The notes below the pieces were generated by a model. The model made no database searches. It had not been told where the DNA came from and worked only from the letters and a program-made list of their open reading frames with translations. A program made the position numbers and the translations under genes. 58,243 nt of DNA from Kiritimatiellia bacterium (GTDB lineage: Bacteria > Verrucomicrobiota > Kiritimatiellia > JAFGHX01). Each line of letters opens with the position of its first letter. The first letter of the stretch is position 1. Shown here piece after piece: positions 24,975 to 33,176 of the stretch. The stretch spans positions 1 through 58,243 of the forward strand of contig JAFGHX010000085.1 in assembly GCA_016929905.1 (NCBI GenBank), given 5' to 3'.

Positions 24975-26108
24975 TCACCTGTCCGACGAAAACGGATTGC
25001 CGAACAGATCGCCCGCGCTCGCGCCGCCGGCCGGTTGGGCCGGGGCGACCGTGACAGGCTGAAAACTCGAGGACCGGCCCGCGGAAGTCGGGGAGAAGCC
25101 CTGAAAGGGGCCGCTCCCCTGCGAATTCAGCAGGCTGCCGCTCCGGCTCGAGGACGGGTTGGGCCGCAGAAGCGACCCGGCCCCCTCATCACCGGGGCCC
25201 AGAACCGAAAAGGATTTGGAGGAGGACGCCCCGGGCGAGAGCGAATCGCGCATCAGGCCGACCCGCGGGAAACCCGTTCTGTTTGGCTCCACTCCGCTGC
25301 CCGGCATCAACCTTGACTGAGAAGGGCTTGCGCCTCCGGGCTGATTCCCGATGACATACCCCTGCTCCCAGGACTTGCCTTCCACGGTGCGATCAGAGAC
25401 GACGGGCGAATACGAGGCCAGCGGCTTATCCGCGGCGACTCCCTCATCGTTCTGCCCGGACCCGCCCAACACGGAAAGGCGCTGCTTCTCGTTCTCCTCC
25501 TTCTCTGTCTCCCGCTGTTTCACACGCTCCTCGCGCCGCTGCACTTTGCGTCGGGCGTCCTCGAGCCAGCCCCATCCGGACCCGGACCTGTCTTCGCCGT
25601 CTTCGTCCCCGTTCCGATCGCGCCGCATCAGGCCCTCGTCCCCGGAGTCGTCTGAGTCGTCCGAGTCTTCGTCAACCTCCGGGTCTCCGTCGTCCTTGCC
25701 CGGGGGAGGCAGGATCCAGTTCTTCTTCCTCTTCTTGTCCTTGCCGTCGGCCGCTCTGTCGCGCACCGTCAGGATGGGCAGGGGAACCGGCACGGCGGGG
25801 TTCAATTCCTCGGAGAGCCGCTGCAGTCCCCCCGCCTCCTCCCGCAGATCCAAGCCGCCGTTGACCTCGTGCTCTTCGCCGGAGGGGACTTCCGTGCTTG
25901 GGGCGGCGTCATCGAACTCGGCCCGGTTGGTCTCGGGCTGCCGGACTTTCACGACGTAACCGTTGTACGTGCGTACGCAACCCCGCTGCATCCACGCGGG
26001 GACCGCACTCTCCTTGTCTTCGGCCAGCCCCTTGTGAGCGGCCGCCAACAGGCCGACAGCGGCCACCAAAGCGGTGTGGTGCAACCGGGTTGTCCGTCTT
26101 CCGATCAC
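24975..26108 (-). CDS. Exported low-complexity protein with acidic and Ser/Gly-rich regions
   Basis: 377 residues from GTG 26108, which overlaps the upstream gene's stop by four bases. A signal peptide (MIGRRTTRLHHTALVAAVGLLAAAHKGLAE) is followed by a short folded stretch with one Cys (about 40-60). Then come an acidic Asp/Glu/Ser run (about 140-165), a charged coiled coil (about 190-215) and a long Ser/Gly/Pro-rich tail. No known domain is recognised. Composition suggests a largely disordered periplasmic or surface protein. It is coupled to the TM protein 26105-26725. Confidence 0.65.
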   Translation of the reverse strand: MIGRRTTRLHHTALVAAVGLLAAAHKGLAEDKESAVPAWMQRGCVRTYNGYVVKVRQPETNRAEFDDAAPSTEVPSGEEHEVNGGLDLREEAGGLQRLSEELNPAVPVPLPILTVRDRAADGKDKKRKKNWILPPPGKDDGDPEVDEDSDDSDDSGDEGLMRRDRNGDEDGEDRSGSGWGWLEDARRKVQRREERVKQRETEKEENEKQRLSVLGGSGQNDEGVAADKPLASYSPVVSDRTVEGKSWEQGYVIGNQPGGASPSQSRLMPGSGVEPNRTGFPRVGLMRDSLSPGASSSKSFSVLGPGDEGAGSLLRPNPSSSRSGSLLNSQGSGPFQGFSPTSAGRSSSFQPVTVAPAQPAGGASAGDLFGNPFSSDR

Positions 26109-26725
26109 GGTGTATCCTTGGGCAGAAGGGCCGACATGTCGCGCTTCGCCTCGTCAACCACCTTACGGGCCAGATCATGATACCGGGAACCGCCCGCCCA
26201 GTCAAGAGCCCGTTCGGCCTGGGCGAACTCACCGGCACGGGCAAGGAGCATGGCCAGGAAAGCGTGGTGATCGGGTTGCCAGAACGCCCATTCCACGTAA
26301 CGCCGCCAATGCCGAACGGCAGCCTCGGGATCCTGTCGCAACAGCAGATGCGCCTTCAACCTGTTGAGTTTTCGTTGATAGGGATTGAGGGCAAGCCCGC
26401 GATCGCACCAGAGTTCGGCCTGCTCCAGGTTACCCCCGCCCGTCGCTTTCTCCGGTCCGTCGGCCGTGTCGCCTTGGGCGGCGTCGTACGCCGTCCAGGC
26501 GGCGAGGACACAACCGTAATAGTCGTAGGCATACAGCCGATGGGCTCTCTGGCACAACGCCAGCACCGCGCTCGGCAGGTGCCGCGTCGCAGCCCGTCGG
26601 CGCAGCGCCTGGGCCGAACCCGCGCGCGCGCCGTGCAGGATACCGCCCAAGGCCAACAGGATCAACACAGCGGCACCGGCGGTCATCCCGAGCCGGCGCC
26701 TTTCACGAGCAGCGCTGGCGGACAT
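26105..26725 (-). CDS. Single-pass membrane protein with TPR-like helices
   Basis: 206 residues from ATG 26725 (GGGGGGA upstream). One N-terminal transmembrane helix (about 15-35, GAAVLILLALGGILHGA) is followed by a helical domain whose repeats look tetratricopeptide-like (EQAELWCDRGLALNP and FAQAERALDWAGGS). Such proteins often hold together envelope complexes. It overlaps the exported protein gene downstream by four bases, so the two probably act together. A terminator separates it from the gene starting at 27341. Confidence 0.65.
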   Translation of the reverse strand: MSASAARERRRLGMTAGAAVLILLALGGILHGARAGSAQALRRRAATRHLPSAVLALCQRAHRLYAYDYYGCVLAAWTAYDAAQGDTADGPEKATGGGNLEQAELWCDRGLALNPYQRKLNRLKAHLLLRQDPEAAVRHWRRYVEWAFWQPDHHAFLAMLLARAGEFAQAERALDWAGGSRYHDLARKVVDEAKRDMSALLPKDTP

Positions 26726-26749
26726 CGTCCTGATCCCCCCGGGAAAAGG

Positions 26750-26781
26750 AAGCGCCCCAACCATTCCGGATTGGGGCGCTT
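26750..26781 (-). terminator. Rho-independent terminator
   Basis: Perfect 11-bp stem AAGCGCCCCAA/TTGGGGCGCTT with a 10-nt loop, followed on the minus strand by CCTTTTCCC. It lies just beyond the stop of the secreted-protein gene 26817-27341, which it probably terminates. Confidence 0.75.
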
Positions 26782-26816
26782 TCGCATTCACCTGCCAAAC
26801 GAACCGACACCGCGGA

Positions 26817-27341
26817 TTATTCCCTTGCGCCGACCGGCGTCGGCGATTCCGGGTTCCAGGGCACATCGGGCACCACGTCGTCCATCGGCTTGCCGAGATG
26901 CTTCACGTTGCCCTGGTTGTCGATGATCGTAATTTTCGTCACGCCGCGCTGGATGGTCTTGACGCCCTGCTTGTCACGTTCGACGATAATGGTCTTTGAA
27001 ATCTTCTTCGCGATCGGGCCTTCCGGGTATTCCTCGATGACCGTAATCGTGGTGGTCGTGACTTTCGTGCCGTCGGGCTTCGTCACCACGACGACTTCGG
27101 TGATGGTTGTGACAACGGTCCCGTCGTCCCGCTCCTCCACCTCGGTGGTGGTCTGCTTCAGGACGGTAACCCCGTCGGGACCATACCACGTCACGACGCT
27201 CTTGTTCCCTTCCTGAACGGTTTCCTTGTACCCGATAATCTCCCCGGAATCGTCTCGGATGGCCTCCTTCTCCGCCAGGGCCAGAGCCGGCACCAACACC
27301 AACGCCAGAACCAACATACCCGCAAACCGTCTGATATTCAC
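26817..27341 (-). CDS. Secreted Thr/Val-rich beta-repeat protein
   Basis: 174 residues from GTG 27341; AAGGAGG sits seven bases upstream, better spaced for GTG than for the TTG one codon earlier. A signal peptide (residues 1-23, ending ALALA) precedes alternating short beta-strands: TTTEVEERDDGTVVTTITEV, then VTKPDGTKVTTTTITV, then a third variant TIIVERDKQGVKTIQRG. The D-G-T-turn repeats suggest a beta-meander or YD/RHS-like strand stack. Function unknown. It has its own promoter and terminator, so it is monocistronic. Confidence 0.7.
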   Translation of the reverse strand: MNIRRFAGMLVLALVLVPALALAEKEAIRDDSGEIIGYKETVQEGNKSVVTWYGPDGVTVLKQTTTEVEERDDGTVVTTITEVVVVTKPDGTKVTTTTITVIEEYPEGPIAKKISKTIIVERDKQGVKTIQRGVTKITIIDNQGNVKHLGKPMDDVVPDVPWNPESPTPVGARE

Positions 27342-27467
27342 CAAGCGACCTCCTTACGTTAGCGCAGCATCCCGTGTATGCCCCTACCCGTTGTAGCGTA
27401 TAATCCCCCGGGGTCCATCCAAAACAAAGCCTTGGACGTAACCGCGGGATAGACCCATTGCCATGCT

Positions 27468-27495
27468 AGATTACAGAAGCGTTCGACAATGTCAA
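27468..27495 (-). promoter_or_regulatory. Candidate sigma-70 promoter for the 27341 gene
   Basis: Minus strand: TTGACA (27490-27495), 16-bp spacer, TAATCT (27468-27473). Transcription would start near 27461, leaving a leader of about 120 nt before the GTG at 27341. Both boxes match well. Confidence 0.5.
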
Positions 27496-27528
27496 GAAGA
27501 CTTCTGCGAAAAACGGCATTTTTTTCGC

Positions 27529-28431
27529 CTACCACCAGGTGCGTTTCACAACGATGACGTCGTCAGGCTCGATGAATTCGTCTTTTTCCTTGCCCCTTTC
27601 GCGAGCCTTGGCGTTGATGTAGAAATTTTTGGCGCCGCGAATGACCTGGACGCGGGTCGAATCGGCGTATTCGGTGTAACCGCCGGCGATCGCGATAGCC
27701 TGGACGAAGGTGACGTCGCGGGTAAGCGGGTAGCGGCCGGGCCTCTGGATCTCGCCGCGCATGAAGTAGGAACTGGAAGGCGGCAAGACGCTGGCATAGA
27801 CGTGCTTGTATATCCCGCCGTCCACGTATTTGCGCTCGATGATCGCCTCGACTTCAGCGGGCGTCTTGCCGGCGACGCCAATCTCGCCGATGAACGGCAG
27901 CTTGACGTTGCCCCGTTGATCGACGACGTCCTGGATCTGCTGATCCTGGGGCAGGCCGCGCAGCGTGATTGTGACCTCGTCACCCCGCCGCAATCTGCGG
28001 CCCTTGAAGCCGTCGTCTTCGCCTTCAGCAGCCGTGTTCGTGGCGGCGGCAGTCCCCGCGGCGGCGGGGGTATGGTTTGTTTCCGCTTCCGGCTGTCGGG
28101 CCGCGCGGCGGCCGGCATCGTCGCCGCCGTCAGTCCCGTCGTCCCCGCGCGTCTTTCTGGAACGGCGCCACCAGGGCTTGCGTTCGGCCTCCGGCTCCGC
28201 TTCGGGCTCGGGCGGCTGGGCGATCGACTCTGGCCTGGGAACCGGCTGCACGACCGGCGCCTTCCAGCGCTGCGGGGTCGGAGTCGAAACGTCACCCAGT
28301 TCCTCCGGAGTCGGTTCGTCCAGGTCCGCGTTGCGAAAATGCGCGGAACGACACCCCGCAAGCACCGCGACGATGACCGCCGACAGGAGGGTCAACGTTC
28401 GCCAGGTTCGCGCCAGACGCTCACTTTTCAT
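27529..28431 (-). CDS. Wza-like polysaccharide export lipoprotein
   Basis: 300 residues from ATG 28431. A lipoprotein signal ends VIVAVLAGC. A long Pro/Glu/Ala-rich linker (about 35-150) precedes the conserved polysaccharide biosynthesis/export domain (RRGDEVTITLRGLPQ, VDQRGNVKLPFIGEIGVAGKT, EVEAIIERKY) and an SLBB-like segment (FMRGEIQRPGRYPL, VQAIAIAGGYTEYAD). It would form the outer-membrane exit channel for an exopolysaccharide. It overlaps the autokinase gene by 11 bases, so the two are coupled. Confidence 0.87.
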   Translation of the reverse strand: MKSERLARTWRTLTLLSAVIVAVLAGCRSAHFRNADLDEPTPEELGDVSTPTPQRWKAPVVQPVPRPESIAQPPEPEAEPEAERKPWWRRSRKTRGDDGTDGGDDAGRRAARQPEAETNHTPAAAGTAAATNTAAEGEDDGFKGRRLRRGDEVTITLRGLPQDQQIQDVVDQRGNVKLPFIGEIGVAGKTPAEVEAIIERKYVDGGIYKHVYASVLPPSSSYFMRGEIQRPGRYPLTRDVTFVQAIAIAGGYTEYADSTRVQVIRGAKNFYINAKARERGKEKDEFIEPDDVIVVKRTWW

Positions 28432-30559
28432 CGGCCACACCCGCCTCGACAATATCTTCCTCGTCCGCACCGTCGCGCTGGCCGTAGCCCTTGTGATAGT
28501 GGTAGGACGAATGATAGTAGTATGAATAGTAGTCGCGGGCAATATTGATATTGTTCAACACGACACCGATCAGATTCCCGCCGACATTCTCGATCAGGTT
28601 CTTCGCACGCGTCGAGATCTGACGCGGGTACTTGCGGTGCTGGATAACCAGCAGCACGCCGTCCACCTCGCTGGCCAGCACGGAGGCGTCGCTGACGCCG
28701 ACAATCGGCGGGGTGTCGAAGAACACGTAGTCGTAGCGCAACTTGAGGTTCTTGACCAGATCCAGCATTTTGTGCGAATCGAGAAGGCTCAACCCCGTAC
28801 TGCGGATCCTGCCGCTGGGCATGAAATGCAGGTTCGGCATTTTGGTGCCGCGAATGACGTCCTCGATCTTCGCATCGCCGAGCAGGACATTGACGAGCCC
28901 CTTCTCGTTGGAGACGCCAAACATCCTGTGCTGGGTCGGGCGCCGGAAGTCAGAGTCGACGACCAACATCTTGTCGCCAAGCAGCGCACTCACGTAAGCC
29001 AGGTTGAAGAGGGTCAGGGACTTGCCTTCGCCAGGCCCGCCGCTGGTGACACAGAAGGTCTTGGCCCCGGTTGTTTTGCTGGAGAAGTGCATGTTGGTGC
29101 GCAGCACGCGATAGGCCTCGGCGTGCGGGCTGTCGCCGCCTTCCTCGACCAGCGGGAGGACCTTCTGCGGAATGACGCCGAGCACCGGCATGCCCAGCAG
29201 CCGTTCGATGTCGTCGACCGTCTTGACGGACGTATCGAGGTATTCGATGAGGTAGGCCAGCCCGACGCCCCCGCCAAGCCCGAGGATGAGGCTGAGCAGG
29301 ATATTCAGGACGACATTCGGGCCGACGGCTTTGTCGTCGGGTTCAGCCCAGTCAACCACTTCCACCGGCGTACGCGGGAGTTCGCGCTCGATCCCCTCCT
29401 GGCTAAGCCGCGTCTCAAGCGCCGCCAGGATCTGGCGCTGCAGTTCCATGTCGCGTTCGGCTTTTACGAAAGGCAGATAGTGCTCGCTTTCGGCATCGAT
29501 GTCGCTGGTCTTGGCGGCATTGAGTTCGGCTTCAACGGCCTCGAACTTGGCCAGAGCCACCTCGTAGTCGGCCCGCAGTCCGGCCTTCAGGCCGGTGAGC
29601 GCGTCCTCGAGTTCCACTTTGATCTTCCGGATGCCAGCCTTGGTCTTCACGACGTCGGGGTGGTTTTCCCCGTAGCTCTGTTCCAACAACGACAACTGCA
29701 CCTCGGAGTCGACCAGTTGCCGGCGCAAGACCTCCAGGCCCGCGTCGTCGACAATGTAGCGCACGGAATTCATGAGCTTGTCGCCCTCGAGGTTCTGCAC
29801 CTGCTCGAGCCGCGCCTTGCGTACCAGCATATCGACGCGGGCCGCGATCCGGTTCGCCTCAAGGTGCGTCAGCCCGGCCTTGTCGAGCTGGATGCCGCTG
29901 GCGATGGTGCTGATCCCGCCCTTCTTGCGGATATCCTCGAGCTTCGCTTCGGCCACAGCCACCTTCTCCTGCTGTTTCTGAAACTCGGCTTCGAGTGCTT
30001 CGATCCCGCGCCGGAGCTTCTCGTACTGCGTATTCAGCCGGTTATCCCTGTAAGCCTTCACCACCTGGTTGGCAAGGTCCGCGGCTTCGCGCCACGGCTC
30101 AGAATCGATGGGCGTGTTGAGGTAGATCTGAATCTCCACCAGATTCGTGTCGCGGTACTGGTGAACGCGCATCAGATCGCGCAGCCGCATATAGGCTTCC
30201 TGCAGATCCAGCGGCTCGCCGTCGTTGTAGTACTTGCCCCACTTCTCCTGCAGGTTCGCGCGCTTGATCACCTCGTAGAGCACGGCTTTGGACTGGATGA
30301 CCTCGTATTCCGTCCTGAGGAAGAACGGGTTGTAGTCCCACAGCATCGTGCGCCGCTCGAACGGCGAGAAGTCGCGTTGCTCCTGTTCGATCTGGATGCG
30401 CGCCGAGGCCATGAACTCTTTGGGCAGAGTCAGCGTGATGGCGGCGCCCGTCATCAACACCAGCAACATGATGGCCACGACAATTTCCCAGCGGGAACGG
30501 ATCACGCGCCAGTAATCGAGGAAATGCAGTTTCTCCTGGTCGGCTTCGCTCATGGGCAC
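28421..30559 (-). CDS. Wzc-like polysaccharide co-polymerase and tyrosine autokinase
   Basis: 712 residues (Met3 at 30553 is an alternative start). A Wzz-type chain-length domain with TM segments at about 25-45 and 425-445 flanks a long periplasmic coiled coil. The cytoplasmic BY-kinase follows: Walker A SGGPGEGKSLT, Walker A' MLVVDSDFRRP, Walker B YVFFDTPPI. A Tyr-rich tail (DYYSYYYHSSYHYHKGYG, near residues 680-700) provides the autophosphorylation cluster. It controls polymer length and export with the Wza-like protein encoded next. No glycosyltransferase lies nearby. Confidence 0.92.
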   Translation of the reverse strand: MPMSEADQEKLHFLDYWRVIRSRWEIVVAIMLLVLMTGAAITLTLPKEFMASARIQIEQEQRDFSPFERRTMLWDYNPFFLRTEYEVIQSKAVLYEVIKRANLQEKWGKYYNDGEPLDLQEAYMRLRDLMRVHQYRDTNLVEIQIYLNTPIDSEPWREAADLANQVVKAYRDNRLNTQYEKLRRGIEALEAEFQKQQEKVAVAEAKLEDIRKKGGISTIASGIQLDKAGLTHLEANRIAARVDMLVRKARLEQVQNLEGDKLMNSVRYIVDDAGLEVLRRQLVDSEVQLSLLEQSYGENHPDVVKTKAGIRKIKVELEDALTGLKAGLRADYEVALAKFEAVEAELNAAKTSDIDAESEHYLPFVKAERDMELQRQILAALETRLSQEGIERELPRTPVEVVDWAEPDDKAVGPNVVLNILLSLILGLGGGVGLAYLIEYLDTSVKTVDDIERLLGMPVLGVIPQKVLPLVEEGGDSPHAEAYRVLRTNMHFSSKTTGAKTFCVTSGGPGEGKSLTLFNLAYVSALLGDKMLVVDSDFRRPTQHRMFGVSNEKGLVNVLLGDAKIEDVIRGTKMPNLHFMPSGRIRSTGLSLLDSHKMLDLVKNLKLRYDYVFFDTPPIVGVSDASVLASEVDGVLLVIQHRKYPRQISTRAKNLIENVGGNLIGVVLNNINIARDYYSYYYHSSYHYHKGYGQRDGADEEDIVEAGVADEK

Positions 30560-30576
30560 AGTCCCGCACTAAAAGA

Positions 30577-30622
30577 CGTCCCGGACCCGTCACGGCCGAG
30601 AGCCGGACGGAAGTCCGGGACG
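30577..30622 (-). other. Inverted repeat between barrel and autokinase genes
   Basis: The arms CGTCCCGGA (30577-30585) and TCCGGGACG (30614-30622) pair perfectly across 28 nt that contain a second GC-rich stem. It lies in the 104-bp gap between the barrel gene and the autokinase gene. It could reduce read-through or stabilise the upstream transcript. Confidence 0.4.
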
Positions 30623-30663
30623 GTCAACCCCTTCGTCAATCACACGCACCACAGCCGGACACA

Positions 30664-31869
30664 TCAGAACGACATGCGCCACCCGGCCCTCGCGAGGTTC
30701 CTCGTGTAGGGCACGCGGGTCACGATGTCCGTGTCGAAATCCCGATAGTCGTAACCGACCTCGAGACTGTGGTTCCTGTTCAGGGCGAGCGAGGCGCTCA
30801 CGCCGGCGCCGAGCTGGTCCTCGGTGCCGTCGTCCACCGCCGGCATGGCGGCTGCCGATTCGTCCATGTCATACTCGCCACGGTCCATACGGCCGCTCAC
30901 GCCCACCTGCAGCTTCTCGGTCACGCCGTACGTCAGCGAGGCGCTGACATGCGTGTGCTGCTGCGCCGTGTAGGGATAGGCGTCGGTCGTGTCGAGCGAA
31001 TAGCCGCCGCCCAACTGGAACTGCATGCGCGGCGACGGGTTGATCCGGATGTTGAGCGACGCGTAAGGGCTGTCGCTGGAGTCGGTCACCGCGTCGTTGA
31101 AGTTGCGCGTCTGGAAGCCCGCGTCGGCCCTCATCGAGATATTCGGATTGACCATATGGGAGAGCGCGGCCCCGACCTGATAGGAGGTCGAACCGCGGTC
31201 GACGATGGCGTCTTCCTGGTACGCCTGGTCCTGAGCCGCCCCGGCCAGGCCGACCGAAGTCTTGGGCAGGACCTTGAACCACACCGTCGCGTCGGCACCG
31301 AGCGTGTCCGCATCCAGCCGGTCGGACGGGCTCAGCCCCGCGGTAGCGGTGTCTTCGTCATAGCGCAGGAACTGATAGTCCCCGCCCATCTGCACGCCGA
31401 GCTTCTCGGAGAGCGTGGCATTCAACCCCAGCCTCAGAGAGTTCCACCAGTAGTCACCGTTCTCGCGCACGACGTTTCCGTTGTCGATGAGCTCGGGGTT
31501 CTCCGAGCGGCGGAGATAGTCGGCCAGCGAAACGCGCAGCCGGGAAGTCAGACCGTGGCTGAGCGTGAGGAACGCATCGTGATCGAAATCGTCGTCGTCA
31601 TCGGCGCGATCGTTCCAGAAGATCGCAGCCGGCATGTAGCCGAACCCGACGAGCGTGCGCTCGCCGGCCAGATTCACCGTAATCTCCGGCTCGATCCGCA
31701 CGCCGAACGTGTCTTGCTCATCCGTTTCGGTATAGTTGTAGTTGTCGTCGTACGTTCCGAGAACGCCGATCTTCAACTCCCAAGGCTTGCCGCCCTCACC
31801 CGCGAACACCCCCGCCTGAGCAATCCCCAACACGCATAGAATGACTACCAGGGTCCTGGCCATCTTCAT
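30664..31869 (-). CDS. Outer-membrane beta-barrel protein of the exopolysaccharide locus
   Basis: 401 residues from ATG 31869, preceded by AGGAGG. A signal peptide ends near AGVFAG. The rest is a series of amphipathic strands with aromatic girdles (DDNYNYTETDEQDTFGVRIEP, GDYWWNSLRLGLNA, LEVGYDYRDFDT) and the C-terminal GWRMSF ends in Phe, the barrel-assembly signal. It resembles the putative beta-barrel porin 2 (BBP2) type often found with Wza/Wzc genes. A structural or porin role in polymer export is inferred from context. Confidence 0.75.
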   Translation of the reverse strand: MKMARTLVVILCVLGIAQAGVFAGEGGKPWELKIGVLGTYDDNYNYTETDEQDTFGVRIEPEITVNLAGERTLVGFGYMPAAIFWNDRADDDDDFDHDAFLTLSHGLTSRLRVSLADYLRRSENPELIDNGNVVRENGDYWWNSLRLGLNATLSEKLGVQMGGDYQFLRYDEDTATAGLSPSDRLDADTLGADATVWFKVLPKTSVGLAGAAQDQAYQEDAIVDRGSTSYQVGAALSHMVNPNISMRADAGFQTRNFNDAVTDSSDSPYASLNIRINPSPRMQFQLGGGYSLDTTDAYPYTAQQHTHVSASLTYGVTEKLQVGVSGRMDRGEYDMDESAAAMPAVDDGTEDQLGAGVSASLALNRNHSLEVGYDYRDFDTDIVTRVPYTRNLARAGWRMSF

Positions 31870-32210
31870 CAACTCTACCTCCTTCCACCTACACCTTTCA
31901 CAATAGCTCCTCACCTGAACACACGGGGCAGAAGAGAAAACCTTTTCACCTGACTCCGCGACGAAACCCGGACTTGGGCCCCGTCGCACTCCGACCGGTT
32001 ACTCCTCTGCTCACAGCGGTCAACGGCCGGGCCGCAGCCCCCCAAAAGGCTACCGCCACATTTTGGGGATATTCTTTTGACATCTATCGCCGGGTAAGTC
32101 AACAAAAAAATCTGGACCGTGTGTTTTTCCGGGCTTCCGGATCCGAGGCCGACGTGCTACTCTGAGCTGAGAACGGCCGCATACGCCAGGACCGGGGAGA
32201 ACAGGGCAGC
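31870..32210. other. 341-bp divergent intergenic region
   Basis: This gap separates the divergent barrel gene and rnhC, so it must hold two promoters. I see an inverted repeat CCCCAAAA (32040-32047)/TTTTGGGG (32061-32068) and an AT-rich stretch near 32070-32115. No convincing paired -35/-10 was found. No gene is evident. Confidence 0.35.
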
Positions 32211-33176
32211 ATGGCCAAGACGTCCTACACGTTCAGGCTCTCGGAAGAACAGCAGGCGACTCTCACACGCATTCTGCGGGAGGGGAATTACGTCCCGACG
32301 CAGACGCCGCATACGCTCGTGTCGGTCAACGCGGACACTTGCCGGGTTGCCCTGTATGCGAGCGGGAAATGTCTCGTTCAGGGCAAAGGCGCGGAGGAAT
32401 TCGTCTCCTTCGTACTGGAGCCGCTGGTGCTGCGGGAGGTGGTCGTCGGCTATGAGGAAGTCCTCGATCCGCAGGCGTCCGCGCCGCACATGGGCGTGGA
32501 CGAAAGCGGCAAGGGCGACTTCTTCGGCCCGCTCGTAGTCGCGGGCGCTTACGTGGATGAATCGCTGGTGCCGGCCATGCGGGAACTGGACGTCAAGGAC
32601 AGCAAGAAGATCACGAGCGACAAGAAGCTGATGCAGATGGCGCGGGACCTGCGCAAGCTGCTCGGCCGCCGATACACGCTCGTGGTGATCGGCCCCGAAG
32701 CCTACAACCGGCTCTACGACCAGATGAAGAACCTGAACCGGATGCTGGCCTGGGGGCACGCACGCGCAATCGAGAACCTGCTGCAGGTCGTCCCGTCCTG
32801 CCCGCGCGCGGTTTCGGACCAATTCGGGAGCAAGCAGCAGGTGAAGAATGCGCTCATGCGGGCGGGGCGCCGGATCACGCTGGAGCAAAGGCACCGCGCG
32901 GAATCGGACATCGCGGTGGCGGCCGCATCGGTGCTGGCGCGGGCGAGCTTTCTGTTCGCGCTGAACAGGCTGGAGGAACAGTACAAGGTTCCGTTCCCGA
33001 AAGGGGCTTCGACTGCCGTACGCGAAGCGGCCGCGGCGTTGGTGAAGCGGGAGGGCGCAACGGTGCTCGGCCGCACGGCGAAATGCCATTTCCGGACGGT
33101 GGACGCGGTGTTGACCGAACAGGGCCTGGACCGCTCGGCGCTGGCCGCCGCGACGGCGGCGGTCACGGATTGCTGA
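32211..33176 (+). CDS. rnhC: Ribonuclease HIII
   Basis: 321 residues. It degrades the RNA strand of RNA-DNA hybrids. The N-terminal TBP-like substrate domain (about 1-90) distinguishes HIII from HII. The catalytic domain begins at MGVDESGKGDFFGPLVVAG with the D-E-S-G-K-G-D motif, and LDVKDSKKIT, DQFGSK and AESDIAVAAASVLARA supply the other active-site acids. It is monocistronic. Its 3' end overlaps the SpoIID-type gene on the other strand by 14 bases. Confidence 0.95.
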   Translation: MAKTSYTFRLSEEQQATLTRILREGNYVPTQTPHTLVSVNADTCRVALYASGKCLVQGKGAEEFVSFVLEPLVLREVVVGYEEVLDPQASAPHMGVDESGKGDFFGPLVVAGAYVDESLVPAMRELDVKDSKKITSDKKLMQMARDLRKLLGRRYTLVVIGPEAYNRLYDQMKNLNRMLAWGHARAIENLLQVVPSCPRAVSDQFGSKQQVKNALMRAGRRITLEQRHRAESDIAVAAASVLARASFLFALNRLEEQYKVPFPKGASTAVREAAAALVKREGATVLGRTAKCHFRTVDAVLTEQGLDRSALAAATAAVTDC

